Notes: generated by a model not told the origin, from the letters alone. A DNA stretch of 64,000 bases from Frigidibacter oleivorans (GCF_003993775.1 NZ_RJRZ01000008.1:96334-160333), one strand, 5' to 3'. Positions 1 through 9,910 are shown, counted from the stretch's first letter. Numbers and translations are program-made.

Positions 1-178
1 GCGGCGCCGGCACGCGCGCCGCATCTGCCCGCTGAATAGGCAGGCGGGGCGGGGTCCGGCGCGCGGGAAGCTGCCGGTTTCGGAACCCGCACCGCTTTCG
101 GGGCTTGGAAGGGGCAATAGGGGCTGTGCCGCGCTGCGGAAACATGTTATGCCCGGACCATCATTCAGGAGACCTCCC

Positions 179-475
179 ATGTCGATCAAGATCTCTGCCT
201 CGATCCTCGTGCTGTCCGCAGGTCTCGCCCTGCCGGCCTTCGCGGAACCCGTCACCTCGCTTCCGGGCTCGCTGACCGCCAGCACCCAGGGCACCCAGAC
301 CGCGGGCGGCACCGTCGCCGCGGGCGGCACTGTCCTGCCGGCCACCAACCTCCTGATCGCCGCCGGCCTGCTGACCGGTGCGGTCAGCATCGCGGCCTTC
401 GGCAGCAACGGTGGCGACGACTCGACCACCACCACGACCACCACGTCCACCACGACGACGGGCACCACCAACTGA
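179..475 (+). CDS. small secreted protein with Thr-rich tail
   Basis: This 98-residue protein of unknown function begins with a clear Sec signal peptide (residues 1 to about 22, ending in AFA before EPV). A Gly/Thr-rich segment and a short hydrophobic stretch (about residues 62-80) follow, and the last 20 or so residues are almost all Thr, Ser and Gly. The start at 179 is chosen because AGGAG lies 7-8 bases upstream and the signal peptide begins there. A longer reading from 149 has no such site. A strong hairpin follows the stop. The tail suggests an exported surface or periplasmic protein, but I do not recognise the family. Confidence 0.7.
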   Translation: MSIKISASILVLSAGLALPAFAEPVTSLPGSLTASTQGTQTAGGTVAAGGTVLPATNLLIAAGLLTGAVSIAAFGSNGGDDSTTTTTTTSTTTTGTTN

Positions 476-503
476 CCGTCGGCACCGGTCCGGTCCCGGA
501 TCA

Positions 504-533
504 GGGGCGATCGCCACGTGCGGTCGCCCCTTT
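504..533 (+). terminator. intrinsic terminator
   Basis: An 11-bp stem (504-514 with 520-530, one G-U pair, loop CACGT) is followed by TTT. It lies 28 bases after the stop of the small secreted protein and upstream of rnd. Confidence 0.7.
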
Positions 534-682
534 CGCGTTGTCGCGCACGATTCGCCGGCCCGGTTCGGCCTGACGCGGCCCGTTCGCGTCGGGCCGCCGC
601 CTGCCGCTTTCCTTTGCCGCGGCTTGTCCATAAAAGGAGGGGATAGCGCGGGATGACCCCGCCCCCGTCAGCCAAGGCCGCA

Positions 683-1843
683 ATGCAGACCATCACCACG
701 ACTGCCGAACTCGCACGCTTCTGCGACCTGGCGAAAACCCAAGCCTATGTCACCGTCGACACCGAATTCCTGCGCGAACGCACCTACTGGTCCAAGCTCT
801 GCCTGATCCAGATGGCGCTGCCCGGCAAACAGGGCGAGGCGGTGCTGGTCGATCCGATCGCGGGGGGCGAGGGGCTGTCGCTGGACCCGCTCTACGATCT
901 CTTCCGGCACGAGGGCACGGTGAAGGTGTTCCACGCCGCACGGCAGGATCTGGAAATCTTCTTCGTCGAGGGCAATGTCTTCCCGGTGCCGCTGTTCGAC
1001 ACCCAGGTGGCGGCAATGGTCTGCGGCTTTGGCGAGCAGGTGGGGTACGAGACGCTGGTGCGCAAGATCGCCCGCGAATCCCTCGACAAGACCTCGCGCT
1101 TCACCGACTGGTCGCGCCGGCCGCTGTCCGAGGCGCAGAAGCAATATGCGCTGGCCGATGTCACCCATCTGCGGGTGATCTACGAATTCCTCGCCAGGGA
1201 ACTGGCCCGCACCGGCCGCACCGCCTGGGTCGAAGAGGAACTGGGGATCCTGCTGACGCCCGAGACCTATATCACCCGGCCCGAAGAGGCTTGGGAGCGG
1301 GTGAAGACCCGCACCACCTCGGGCCGGTTCCTGGCGATCGTGCGCGAACTGGCGCGGTTCCGCGAGGAATTCGCGCAGGGCCGCAACATCCCCCGCAGCC
1401 GGGTGTTCAAGGATGACGCGCTGCTGGAGCTGGCCTCGACCCGGCCGGCCAATCTGGAGGATCTGGGCCGGTCGCGGCTGCTGCTGCCCGAGGCCCGCAA
1501 GGGCGAGATCGCCGACGGCATCCTTGCCGCGGTGAAGGCGGGGCTCGAGGCGCGGCCCGAGGATCTGCCCCGGATCAGCGACGAGCGGGACCAGCTGCAG
1601 GTGAATTCCGCGCTGGCGGACCTGCTGCGCGTGCTGCTGAAGGCCAAGTCCGAAGAGGCGGGTGTCGCGGCGAAGCTGATCGCCTCCAGCGCCGATCTGG
1701 ACGTGATCGCAGCGGGCGGGCGCGACGTCGATGCGCTGCAGGGCTGGCGGCGCGAGGTGTTCGGCGAGGATGCGCTGCGGCTGTGCAAGGGCGAGGTGGC
1801 GCTGTCGGCGCGGGGCGGCGCGGTGCGGGTGATCCCGGCCTGA
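683..1843 (+). CDS. rnd: ribonuclease D
   Basis: A 3'-5' exoribonuclease that trims tRNA and other structured RNA ends. The DEDD exonuclease domain fills the first 200 or so residues: the VDTEF motif gives Asp26 and Glu28, the FHAARQD motif gives Asp89, and the Y-ALADV motif lies near residue 155. An HRDC-like RNA-binding region follows in the C-terminal half. At 386 residues it has the usual family length. The ATG at 683 is preferred because homologues begin close to the first catalytic strand; an in-frame ATG at 653 would add ten residues. It stands alone, with a convergent lipoprotein gene downstream. Confidence 0.93.
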   Translation: MQTITTTAELARFCDLAKTQAYVTVDTEFLRERTYWSKLCLIQMALPGKQGEAVLVDPIAGGEGLSLDPLYDLFRHEGTVKVFHAARQDLEIFFVEGNVFPVPLFDTQVAAMVCGFGEQVGYETLVRKIARESLDKTSRFTDWSRRPLSEAQKQYALADVTHLRVIYEFLARELARTGRTAWVEEELGILLTPETYITRPEEAWERVKTRTTSGRFLAIVRELARFREEFAQGRNIPRSRVFKDDALLELASTRPANLEDLGRSRLLLPEARKGEIADGILAAVKAGLEARPEDLPRISDERDQLQVNSALADLLRVLLKAKSEEAGVAAKLIASSADLDVIAAGGRDVDALQGWRREVFGEDALRLCKGEVALSARGGAVRVIPA

Positions 1844-1878
1844 CCGGCCCGATCACGCGGCCCGCTCACCCGGCCCCG

Positions 1879-2367
1879 TCAGCGGCTCGACGTCATCGCG
1901 TTCTGCGCGCCCTCGACCACGATCCGCGACACGCCCTCCAGATCGCCGTTCGACAGGAACAGCCCCGCCGTCAGCTGCCGCGACTGCGGCGTGGACTGGC
2001 GCGTGGGCCCGGGCGGCGGCGTCACCACGAAGCGCAGCGTCACCACCCCGTCCACCGGCACGGCGGTCCCGGCAGCCCCGGCCGTGCGCGGCAGCAGCGT
2101 CGCGTCCCACCAGCCCTGCGTCGGCGGGATGCCGGTCGCGGTGACGATCGCGCCGTCGCGGGTGCGGTTGACGTCCAGCGCGGTGACCTGATCGACCAGC
2201 CGCGTGCCGGGGGGCAGGGCGGCCGGATCGGCCGCAACCACCACCGTCCGGCTTTCCGCCCGCCCGAACCAGTTGAACGGGTTCACCCGGCTGTCCGCGA
2301 CCCGACCGCAGGCGGCCAGCGTCAGGCTCGTCGTCAGGGCAAGCGTCAGCGCGCGCGCAAGTCTCAT
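1879..2367 (-). CDS. conserved outer-membrane lipoprotein, function unknown
   Basis: A 162-residue lipoprotein. A basic N-terminus and hydrophobic core lead to the lipobox LAAC, with the lipidated Cys at residue 20. The mature part is Pro/Gly-rich and probably beta-rich, with no catalytic motif that I recognise. Similar short lipoproteins are common in Rhodobacterales and are uncharacterised. It converges with rnd and diverges from sufE, so it is probably transcribed alone. Confidence 0.75.
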   Translation of the reverse strand: MRLARALTLALTTSLTLAACGRVADSRVNPFNWFGRAESRTVVVAADPAALPPGTRLVDQVTALDVNRTRDGAIVTATGIPPTQGWWDATLLPRTAGAAGTAVPVDGVVTLRFVVTPPPGPTRQSTPQSRQLTAGLFLSNGDLEGVSRIVVEGAQNAMTSSR

Positions 2368-2528
2368 CCGGGGTCCCCCTGTTCCTTGCCCAATGGGTTA
2401 GCCGATCGCATCCGGCTTGGAAAGGGACTGTGGCGGCGTCGGTGGCGCCCGGGCGCCGCGGGGGTGGACGGGCGCGCCCGGGGACACTAGCTATGGCCCG
2501 CGTCCCGTCCGGGACCGGGAGACTGCCC

Positions 2529-2957
2529 ATGGCCACCGCCGCCTTCGAAGACATCGCCGACACCTTCGCCTTCCTCGACGACTGGGAGGACCGCTATCGC
2601 CACGTGATCGAACTCGGCCGCGCGATGCCGCCGCTCGACGAGGCGCTGCGCGTCCCCGCGACCAAGGTGGGGGGCTGCGCGAGCCAGGTCTGGCTGCTGC
2701 CCCGGATCGAGGGCGCGGGGCCGGAGGCACGTTTCGATTTCGAGGGCGAAAGCGACGCGATGATCGTGCGCGGGCTGATCGCGATCCTGCACGCGCTCTA
2801 TTCCGGGCTCAGCGTGGCCGAGGTGGGCCGCGTCGACGCGGCCACCGAACTGTCGCGGCTGGGGCTGGACCGGCACCTGTCCTCGCAGCGGTCGAACGGG
2901 TTGCGCGCCATGGTCGAACGCATCCGCCGCCTTGCCGCCGTGGCCGCGGCGGGCTGA
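2529..2957 (+). CDS. sufE: cysteine desulfuration protein SufE
   Basis: SufE accepts sulfane sulfur from the cysteine desulfurase SufS and passes it to the SufBCD scaffold for Fe-S cluster assembly in the cytoplasm. The 142 residues show the family pattern: an N-terminal helix with DW-DRY, then VGGCASQVWL carrying the persulfide-accepting Cys50. The ATG at 2529 sits at the homologue start; the reading frame is open further upstream but gives only low-complexity residues. It is not next to a suf operon here, which is normal in Rhodobacterales. The first copy of the intergenic hairpin element follows directly. Confidence 0.92.
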   Translation: MATAAFEDIADTFAFLDDWEDRYRHVIELGRAMPPLDEALRVPATKVGGCASQVWLLPRIEGAGPEARFDFEGESDAMIVRGLIAILHALYSGLSVAEVGRVDAATELSRLGLDRHLSSQRSNGLRAMVERIRRLAAVAAAG

Positions 2958-2962
2958 TGCCC

Positions 2963-3027
2963 CATCTTCTGTTCGCAAATATCCCGGGGTGAATGGCCCG
3001 GCACGGGCCAGAGGGGCAGCGCCCCTC
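2963..3027 (-). repeat. two-hairpin intergenic element, copy 1
   Basis: Read on the minus strand this is hairpin A (3011-3027, stem GAGGGGC, loop GCT), hairpin B (2995-3009, stem GGCCCG) and the box CCCCGGGATATTT followed by GCGAACAGAAGATG. It lies between the convergent sufE and penicillin-acylase-like genes and may terminate both. Confidence 0.75.
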
Positions 3028-3034
3028 GCTGTCC

Positions 3035-5515
3035 TCACTCCGTCCCGCCCTCCGGTTCCAGCCGGGTGATGCCGGTCGCCGCCGCCCGCGCCAGCGCGGG
3101 GTCGAGCGACATCGGCAGGTATTCGCCCCGCCGCCACAGCTCCGACAGGTCGTCGTACCAGCGCGACAGCGGGTGGCCCGACTGGCCGGTGGCGATGATG
3201 AAGACCGAGGAATCGGGGTCGGCGAAGTTGTAGACGCCGCGATAGCCGGCGCCGTGGACGTTCAGGAAGGGCTGCGGCCCGGTGCCCTTCGTCACGCCGC
3301 GCATCAGGGTGAAGTCCCCGCCCGAGGTCGATTGCCGGATGTTGACGAACCATTTCAGCACCGGCACCTCGCCCAGCACCGTATGGTCATGCGTCGCCTG
3401 ATGCGCGTCGCCCCACCGCCAGCTTTCGACATTGGACCCGTAGCTTTCCGACAGGAAGACCAGCGCATCGTCCAGCGCCAGCCGCGCGATGGTGGTGCAA
3501 TCCTCGACCGGCGAGGATTGCAGGATGTCGCACCAGCGGCCCGCGCCCTCGACATTGCGGAACACCCGCTCGATGAACAGCGGGTTCAGATGCGGGAAGC
3601 TGTCGGCCAGCGGCCCCAGCTCGTCGCGGATCAGCCGTTCCTGCAGTGCCCGCATCCAGGCGGCATAGATCAGCGGTTCGGGCAGATGTTCGTTCATCTC
3701 GCCGTTCCATTCCGCCAGCAGCGCCAGCGCCCTTTGCCGCCGCCGTTCGGGCGTGCCGTCCGGCGCCGCCTCGCCGGTGAACCACAGGTCGGCCGCGACC
3801 AGCGGCAACAGGCTGCGCGCGGCGGGGCTGGTGGTGTCGAGCTGCGCCGCGATGAAACTTTCGCGGCTGTGCACCTCGCGTTCCTGCATCAGCCGGGTCC
3901 AGCGCTGGATCCGCTGGCTGTCGCCCCAGTCGAAGCTGACATGGTCGGGGAAGGGTCGGTCCACCGTCTTGTTATTGGTGTTGCCAAGGATGCCGCCCGG
4001 CGGATCGACGACCCGCGGATTGGCGGCATAGGGCAGGGTGCCGGTCCACAGGTTCTGCGTCTTCCAGCCGAGCGCCGGCATCCGGCCCTGCGTCTCGTGC
4101 CCGGGGTCGCGGGCGGGCAGGCGGCCCACGGTGACCAGCGCCACGCCATCCTCGTCGGCCAGCGTCAGGTTCTGCGCCGGGGCCACGAACAGCTCGCCCG
4201 CCGCGATTCCCGCCTCGACGCTGCCCGCCTGCATCAGCCGGATCGCCGCGGTCATCGAGGTGTCGCCCTCGGCCAGGAGCGTCCATTGCAGCGCCGCGAC
4301 ATGGCCGGGCGGCGTGACGCTGCCGATGTCGAAATGGCTGCCGGGCAGGACCGGCCCCTCGGCCGTCCAGCGCAGGGTCAGCGTCACCGGCGCCGCATCC
4401 TTGACCTCGACGATGGCGCGGCGGCTGGTGAAGGCGCGCCAGCCCTGCGCGGTGCGGTATTCGGTGGGGTCTGCGGGGTTCAGCTCCTCGATCAGCAGGT
4501 CCTGATCGTCGGCATAGGCGGTGGTCAGCCCCCAGCCGAGCCGCGCGTTGCGCCCGACCAGCACCGCGGGCACCCCCGGAAGCGTCCCGCCGATCACCCC
4601 GCCCGAGGCGAGCTCCAGCCGCGCCAGATACCAGGTGGAGGGGGCCGAGAAGGACAGGTGCGGGTCGTTGGCCAGCAGCGAGCCGCCCGCCGCCGCCCGG
4701 TCCGGCGCCGCCGCCCAGGCATTGGACGCCCCCCCCAGCCCCGGCGGCGGGAAGGGCGACAGCGGCCCGGCCGTCTCGAGATCGGCGCGGCGCAGGGCCG
4801 CGGCCGTGGCGGGCACGGCGGGCACCAGCGCCGCATAGTCCGGCAGGTCGATCACCCCGGTTCCCGGCGCCTCGGGCATCAGGTCGCGCGCCCAGTCGGA
4901 GGACAGGAGCGACAGGCGCGCGCGCAGCACCTCGTTCTCCAGCTGGCCCGACAGTTGCAGCCCCATCAGCTTCAGGATCGCGAGCGAATCCGCCGGCTGC
5001 CAGTAGGCGATCTCGGGTTCGAACAGGAAGAATTCCGGCGCGCCCCGGCCGCGGCTTTCGGCATTGACGATGCGGATCCATTCGTTGACGCCGCGCGCAT
5101 AGGCCGCCAGCGCCGCCTGCGTGGGGGTGTCCTGCGCCGCCACCGCGCGGCTGGCGAGGCCATAGAGGTCCAGCCGGCGCAGCAGCTCGTCCACCCGCAC
5201 GGTGCGCTGGCCGAACAGTTCCGACAGCCGCCCCTGCGCGGTGCGGCGCAGCAAGGTCATCTGCCACAGCCGGTCCTGCGCATGGGCATAGCCGAGGCCG
5301 AAATACACGTCCTCGTCGCGGGTGCCGAAGATATGGGGCACATTGCCGGTGTCGCGCACGATCTCGACCGGGGCGGCGATTCCGGCGACGCGGTGGGTGC
5401 CGCTGTAATCGGGCAGGGACCCGGCGGCGAAGGTGTAGACCAGCGTCACCGCCGCCACCACCGCCAGCAGAAGCCCCGTCACGATGCGCAGGAGCCAGCG
5501 GAAGAGGATCGGCAT
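3035..5515 (-). CDS. penicillin acylase family Ntn hydrolase
   Basis: An 826-residue member of the penicillin G acylase / AHL acylase / cephalosporin acylase family, made as one chain and cleaved autocatalytically into alpha and beta subunits. One N-terminal membrane segment (residues 5-28) acts as anchor or signal. The processing site is GLGGASNAWAA, giving the nucleophile Ser264 as the new N-terminus of the beta chain. LANDPHL and the GNTNNKTVD region match the family. The start at 5515 is set by the hydrophobic leader. The substrate cannot be read from sequence: amide-linked acyl compounds, including acyl-homoserine lactones, are possible. It diverges from the dehydrogenase gene at 5599. 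Confidence 0.9.
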   Translation of the reverse strand: MPILFRWLLRIVTGLLLAVVAAVTLVYTFAAGSLPDYSGTHRVAGIAAPVEIVRDTGNVPHIFGTRDEDVYFGLGYAHAQDRLWQMTLLRRTAQGRLSELFGQRTVRVDELLRRLDLYGLASRAVAAQDTPTQAALAAYARGVNEWIRIVNAESRGRGAPEFFLFEPEIAYWQPADSLAILKLMGLQLSGQLENEVLRARLSLLSSDWARDLMPEAPGTGVIDLPDYAALVPAVPATAAALRRADLETAGPLSPFPPPGLGGASNAWAAAPDRAAAGGSLLANDPHLSFSAPSTWYLARLELASGGVIGGTLPGVPAVLVGRNARLGWGLTTAYADDQDLLIEELNPADPTEYRTAQGWRAFTSRRAIVEVKDAAPVTLTLRWTAEGPVLPGSHFDIGSVTPPGHVAALQWTLLAEGDTSMTAAIRLMQAGSVEAGIAAGELFVAPAQNLTLADEDGVALVTVGRLPARDPGHETQGRMPALGWKTQNLWTGTLPYAANPRVVDPPGGILGNTNNKTVDRPFPDHVSFDWGDSQRIQRWTRLMQEREVHSRESFIAAQLDTTSPAARSLLPLVAADLWFTGEAAPDGTPERRRQRALALLAEWNGEMNEHLPEPLIYAAWMRALQERLIRDELGPLADSFPHLNPLFIERVFRNVEGAGRWCDILQSSPVEDCTTIARLALDDALVFLSESYGSNVESWRWGDAHQATHDHTVLGEVPVLKWFVNIRQSTSGGDFTLMRGVTKGTGPQPFLNVHGAGYRGVYNFADPDSSVFIIATGQSGHPLSRWYDDLSELWRRGEYLPMSLDPALARAAATGITRLEPEGGTE

Positions 5516-5598
5516 CGCGGGGACCCAAGGTTGACGGCAGGGACAGGGCGCGTAACTAGGACGAAACGGCGGGCACCGCAATGGCACAGGAGTGGGCG

Positions 5599-6471
5599 AT
5601 GGCGAAGGTGGCGTTTCTTGGCCTCGGGGTGATGGGGTTTCCGATGGCGGGGCATCTGGCCGCGAAGGGGCATGAGGTCACGGTCTACAACCGCACCGAA
5701 GCCAAGGCCGCGGACTGGGTGGCGCGGCATGGCGGGCGCCGGGCGGCCAGCCCCGCCGCCGCGGCCGAGGGCGCAGAGTTCGTGATGGCCTGCGTCGGCA
5801 ACGACGACGACCTGCGCGCGATCTGCACCGGCGAGGCCGGCGCCTTCGACGGCATGGCGCCGGGGGCGATCTTCGTCGATCACACCACGGTATCGGCCCG
5901 GGTGACGCGCGACCTGTCGGACATCGCCCGCGGCCTTGGGCTGGGCTTCGTCGACGCGCCGGTCTCGGGCGGGCAGGCGGGGGCGGAAAACGGCGTGCTG
6001 TCGGTGATGTGCGGCGGGTCGGAGCCGGACTATGCCGCGGCCGAGCCGGTGATCGCCGCCTATGCCCGCATCTGCCGCCGGATGGGCGACAGCGGCGCCG
6101 GGCAGATGACCAAGATGGTGAACCAGATCTGCATCGCGGGCCTGGTGCAGGGCCTGTCCGAGGGGCTGCATTTCGCCGAGAAGGCCGGGCTCGACATCGC
6201 CGGGGTGGTCGAGGTGATCAGCCAGGGCGCCGCGGGCAGCTGGCAGATGGCCAACCGTCATCAGGGCATGGCCGAGAACCGCTTCGACTATGGCTTCGCG
6301 GTGGACTGGATGCGCAAGGATCTGGGCATCTGCCTGGCCACCGCCGACGAGACCGGGGCGAGCCTGCCCGTCACCGCGCTGGTGGACCAGTTCTACAAGG
6401 ACATCCAGCGCATGGGCGGCGGTCGCTGGGACACCTCGTCGCTGATCCGCCGCCTGCGCGCCGCGGACTAG
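5599..6471 (+). CDS. NAD(P)-dependent beta-hydroxyacid dehydrogenase (3-hydroxyisobutyrate dehydrogenase family)
   Basis: A 290-residue oxidoreductase of the MmsB/GarR/GlxR family, which oxidises beta-hydroxy acids or reduces the matching semialdehydes. The Rossmann motif GLGVMG is at residues 8-13, the family motif DAPVSGG is near 120, and the catalytic Lys lies in GAGQMTKMVNQ near 171. The start at 5599 is chosen over 5581 because AGGAG sits 7 bases upstream and the protein then begins MAKVAFLGLG, as in relatives. The substrate is not determined (hydroxyisobutyrate, tartronate semialdehyde or similar). Copy 2 of the intergenic element follows the stop. Confidence 0.88.
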   Translation: MAKVAFLGLGVMGFPMAGHLAAKGHEVTVYNRTEAKAADWVARHGGRRAASPAAAAEGAEFVMACVGNDDDLRAICTGEAGAFDGMAPGAIFVDHTTVSARVTRDLSDIARGLGLGFVDAPVSGGQAGAENGVLSVMCGGSEPDYAAAEPVIAAYARICRRMGDSGAGQMTKMVNQICIAGLVQGLSEGLHFAEKAGLDIAGVVEVISQGAAGSWQMANRHQGMAENRFDYGFAVDWMRKDLGICLATADETGASLPVTALVDQFYKDIQRMGGGRWDTSSLIRRLRAAD

Positions 6472-6478
6472 GGGCGAA

Positions 6479-6540
6479 GGGGGGCGCTGCCCCCCGGCTC
6501 GTCCCGAGCCTTCCCCCGGGATATTTCGGAACAGAAGATG
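6479..6540 (+). repeat. two-hairpin intergenic element, copy 2
   Basis: Hairpin A (6479-6485 with 6489-6495, loop GCT), hairpin B (6496-6501 with 6505-6510, loop TCC), then TTCCCCCGGGATATTT and CGGAACAGAAGATG. It begins 8 bases after a stop codon and sits between convergent genes. Confidence 0.75.
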
Positions 6541-6564
6541 GCGGCCCTGCGGTGCCGGCGGCCC

Positions 6565-7407
<843 letters not shown>

Positions 7408-7591
7408 CAGTGTTTTCCGCCCGCTCGCGCCGAAACTTCGGGCGGAGCGTAGACGGCCCCGCATTTTGCCGCAAGCGCAGCCGCGGCCTAGTGACAAGAT
7501 GGCGGGCTTGGGCTATGGGGTGCCCGCAAGGCATGCCGGATGACCGAAGACGACGCCCGTGCAGGTTCCGGCCGAACTGGAGGACGCCAGG

Positions 7592-8014
7592 ATGAAGGCA
7601 GAGGTCTTTCTTCCCGAAGACTACCGCCCGGCCGAAGACGAGCCGTTCATGAACGACCGCCAGCTGGAATATTTCCGGCGCAAGCTGCTGACCTGGAAGC
7701 AGGAACTGCTCGACCAGTCCGCCGAGACGCTGGAAGGCCTGCAGGATTCGGCCCGCAGCGTCCCCGACATCGCCGACCGCGCCAGCGAAGAGACCGACCG
7801 GGCGCTGGAACTGCGCACCCGCGATCGCCAGCGCAAGCTGGTGTCGAAGATCGACGCCGCGCTGCGGCGGATCGAGAACGGCGAATACGGCTATTGCGAA
7901 GTGACGGGCGAGCCGATCAGCCTGAAGCGCCTCGACGCGCGGCCCATCGCCACCATGACGCTGGAAGCGCAGGAGCGGCACGAGCGGCGCGAGCGGGTGC
8001 ATCGCGACGACTGA
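7592..8014 (+). CDS. dksA: RNA polymerase-binding transcription factor DksA (zinc-cysteine-poor type)
   Basis: DksA enters the RNA polymerase secondary channel and, with ppGpp, tunes rRNA, amino-acid and stress promoters. The 140 residues hold a long coiled coil (about 20-95) whose tip, DIADRASEETD, carries Asp59 and Asp62, the counterparts of the key tip aspartates. Then comes the degenerate finger ENGEYGYCEVTGEPIS and the C-terminal helix. Classical DksA has four zinc cysteines. Here only Cys102 remains, as in other alphaproteobacterial DksA proteins, so fold stability should not need zinc. GGAGG sits 8 bases before the ATG at 7592. Confidence 0.9.
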   Translation: MKAEVFLPEDYRPAEDEPFMNDRQLEYFRRKLLTWKQELLDQSAETLEGLQDSARSVPDIADRASEETDRALELRTRDRQRKLVSKIDAALRRIENGEYGYCEVTGEPISLKRLDARPIATMTLEAQERHERRERVHRDD

Positions 8015-8120
8015 TCGCAGGCGGCGGATCAGGGCGGGCGCAGATGCCGCGACAGGATGGAATGACGGGACAGCGGGGCCGGAAGGCTCCGCTGTCCGCA
8101 TTTGGGCGGAGGGGCGGCCG

Positions 8121-9314
8121 ATGCTGATCGGACGGCAGGTGACGGTGCTGGGCGCGGGCGTGGCCGGGCTGGCGGTGGCGCGCGCGCTGGCGCTGCGCGG
8201 GGCCGAGGTGACGGTGCTGGAACAGGCGCCCGAGATCGCCGAGGTCGGCGCCGGCCTGCAGATCAGCCCGAACGGGGCCTGCGTGCTGCGCGCGCTCGGG
8301 CTGGGCGAGGCGCTGGCGGCGGCGGGCCAGCGGGCCGAGGCGATCGAGCTGTGGGACGGGCCGGGGGCGGAACGGGTGCTGCGGATGGATCTGGCGCGGC
8401 TGCGGCCGGGGCAGGACTGGCGCTTCGTCCACCGGGCGGACCTGATCGACCTGCTGGCGGCGGGCGCGCGCGAGGCCGGGGTGCGCCTGCGCCTGTTGCA
8501 GAAGGTCGAGCGGGTGACGCTGGGCCCGCACCGGCCCCGCGTGCTGACCGCGCAGGGGGCCGAGATCGAGGCCGACCTGCTGATCGGCGCCGACGGGCTG
8601 CATTCGAAGCTGCGCGAGGCGCTGAACGGCACGGTCGCACCCTTCTTCACCCATCACGCCGCCTGGCGCGCGACGATCCCGGCCGAGCCGGGCCTTCCGC
8701 CGGTGGCGCGGGTCTATATGGGGCCGGGGCGGCATCTGGTGACCTATCCGCTGCGCGGCGGAACCTTGCGCAACATTGTCGCGGTCGAGGAACGGCACCG
8801 CTGGGTCGAGGAAAGCTGGTCGCTGACCGATGATCCGATCGCGCTGCGGATGGCCTTTGCCCGGTTCGCGCCCGAGGTGCGGGGCTGGCTCGACCGGGTC
8901 GAGGCGCCGGCGCTGTGGGGGCTGTTCCGTCATCCTGTGGCGCAGCACTGGCAGGCCTCGGGCTCCGAAGGCGGGCCCACGGGCTGGGGCGCGGCGATCC
9001 TGGGCGATGCGGCGCATCCGACGCTGCCCTTCCTCGCGCAGGGCGCGGTGATGGCGCTGGAGGATGCCTGGGTGCTGTGCGGCGCGCTGGCCGAGGAGCC
9101 GGATCTCGCCGCGGCGCTGGCCCGTTACGAGGTGCTGCGGCGGCCGCGCGCGACGCGGGTGGTCGAGGCGGCCAATGCCAATGCGCGCAACTATCACCTG
9201 TCGGGCCTGCCGCGCGCGGTGGGGCATGTGGCGATGCGGCTGGCCGGGCGGCTGGCGCCGGGCCGGGTGATGGACCGGTTCGACTGGCTTTACGGGTTCG
9301 ACGTGACGGCCTGA
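8121..9314 (+). CDS. FAD-dependent aromatic hydroxylase (salicylate hydroxylase-like)
   Basis: A 397-residue group A flavoprotein monooxygenase. The N-terminal FAD-binding motif GAGVAG is at residues 11-16. The DG-type motif LLIGADGLHS lies near 155, and GDAAHPTLPFLAQGA, which contacts the FAD ribityl/pyrophosphate, lies near 295. The resemblance is to salicylate or 6-hydroxynicotinate 3-monooxygenases, but no ring-cleavage genes lie nearby, so the substrate stays open. Its 3' end overlaps the convergent NUDIX gene by 25 bases. Confidence 0.85.
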   Translation: MLIGRQVTVLGAGVAGLAVARALALRGAEVTVLEQAPEIAEVGAGLQISPNGACVLRALGLGEALAAAGQRAEAIELWDGPGAERVLRMDLARLRPGQDWRFVHRADLIDLLAAGAREAGVRLRLLQKVERVTLGPHRPRVLTAQGAEIEADLLIGADGLHSKLREALNGTVAPFFTHHAAWRATIPAEPGLPPVARVYMGPGRHLVTYPLRGGTLRNIVAVEERHRWVEESWSLTDDPIALRMAFARFAPEVRGWLDRVEAPALWGLFRHPVAQHWQASGSEGGPTGWGAAILGDAAHPTLPFLAQGAVMALEDAWVLCGALAEEPDLAAALARYEVLRRPRATRVVEAANANARNYHLSGLPRAVGHVAMRLAGRLAPGRVMDRFDWLYGFDVTA

Positions 9315-9910
9315 CCGCCGATCCGCCCCTGCAGCGCCAGCAGCCCGATCACCGCGAGCGTCAGGTTGTCGCGGATGCGGCCCGCCGCCACCAGCGCCCG
9401 CACCTCATCGAGCGTGAAGCGGCCGGTCACCATGTCGGCCTCGGTCGCGTCGCGCGCGGCGCTGGCCTCGGTCAGGCCGGTGGCGAGGAAGCAATGCACC
9501 TCTTGGCAGGCAAAGCCATAGGCCTCCCACAGGGCGCCGACGGGCTCCAGCCGCGCGGCGGCAAGGCCCGCTTCCTCGGCCAGTTCCGCCCGGGCCGAGG
9601 CGGCCGGATCGTCGCCATGCGCCGGGCTGCGCGATCCCTGCGGCAATTCCCAGTACCGGCCGCCGACGGTGTAGCGGAACTGCTCGACCAGCGTCACCGT
9701 GCCGTCGTCATGCAGCGGCAGGACGGCGACCGAGCCTGTCCTGTCCACCACGCCATAGATGCCCTCATGCCCGTCGGCGAAGCGGACGCGATCCTCGCGC
9801 ACCTTCAGCCAGGGGTTTTCATAGACGGTGCGGCCGTCCAGCCGCTCGATGCGGCCCTCGCCGCCGGGCGTTCCCCGATGCGTCGCGCCGCCCGCCATAT
9901 GGTCCCTCAT
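9290..9910 (-). CDS. NUDIX hydrolase (ADP-sugar pyrophosphatase-like), variant box
   Basis: A 206-residue NUDIX protein. It is similar in layout to ADP-ribose/GDP-mannose pyrophosphatases, with a beta-rich N-terminus (VYENPWLKVREDRV) and the nucleotide-binding ELPQGS. The NUDIX box is non-canonical: in AELAEEAGL the usual Arg-Glu pair reads Ala-Glu, and the first box Glu after Gly is missing. The two metal-binding Glu residues of the EE pair are kept. The ATG at 9910 overlaps the xthA stop as ATGA, implying translational coupling. Both genes handle damaged or surplus nucleotide compounds. The exact substrate is unknown. Confidence 0.82.
   Translation of the reverse strand: MRDHMAGGATHRGTPGGEGRIERLDGRTVYENPWLKVREDRVRFADGHEGIYGVVDRTGSVAVLPLHDDGTVTLVEQFRYTVGGRYWELPQGSRSPAHGDDPAASARAELAEEAGLAAARLEPVGALWEAYGFACQEVHCFLATGLTEASAARDATEADMVTGRFTLDEVRALVAAGRIRDNLTLAVIGLLALQGRIGGQAVTSNP

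Noticed and set aside
2993..5632. 879-codon open frame on the plus strand opposite the penicillin-acylase-like gene
   Set aside because: It is Arg/Gln/Pro-rich low-complexity sequence, the usual antisense shadow in very GC-rich DNA. The minus-strand gene has the full family motifs.
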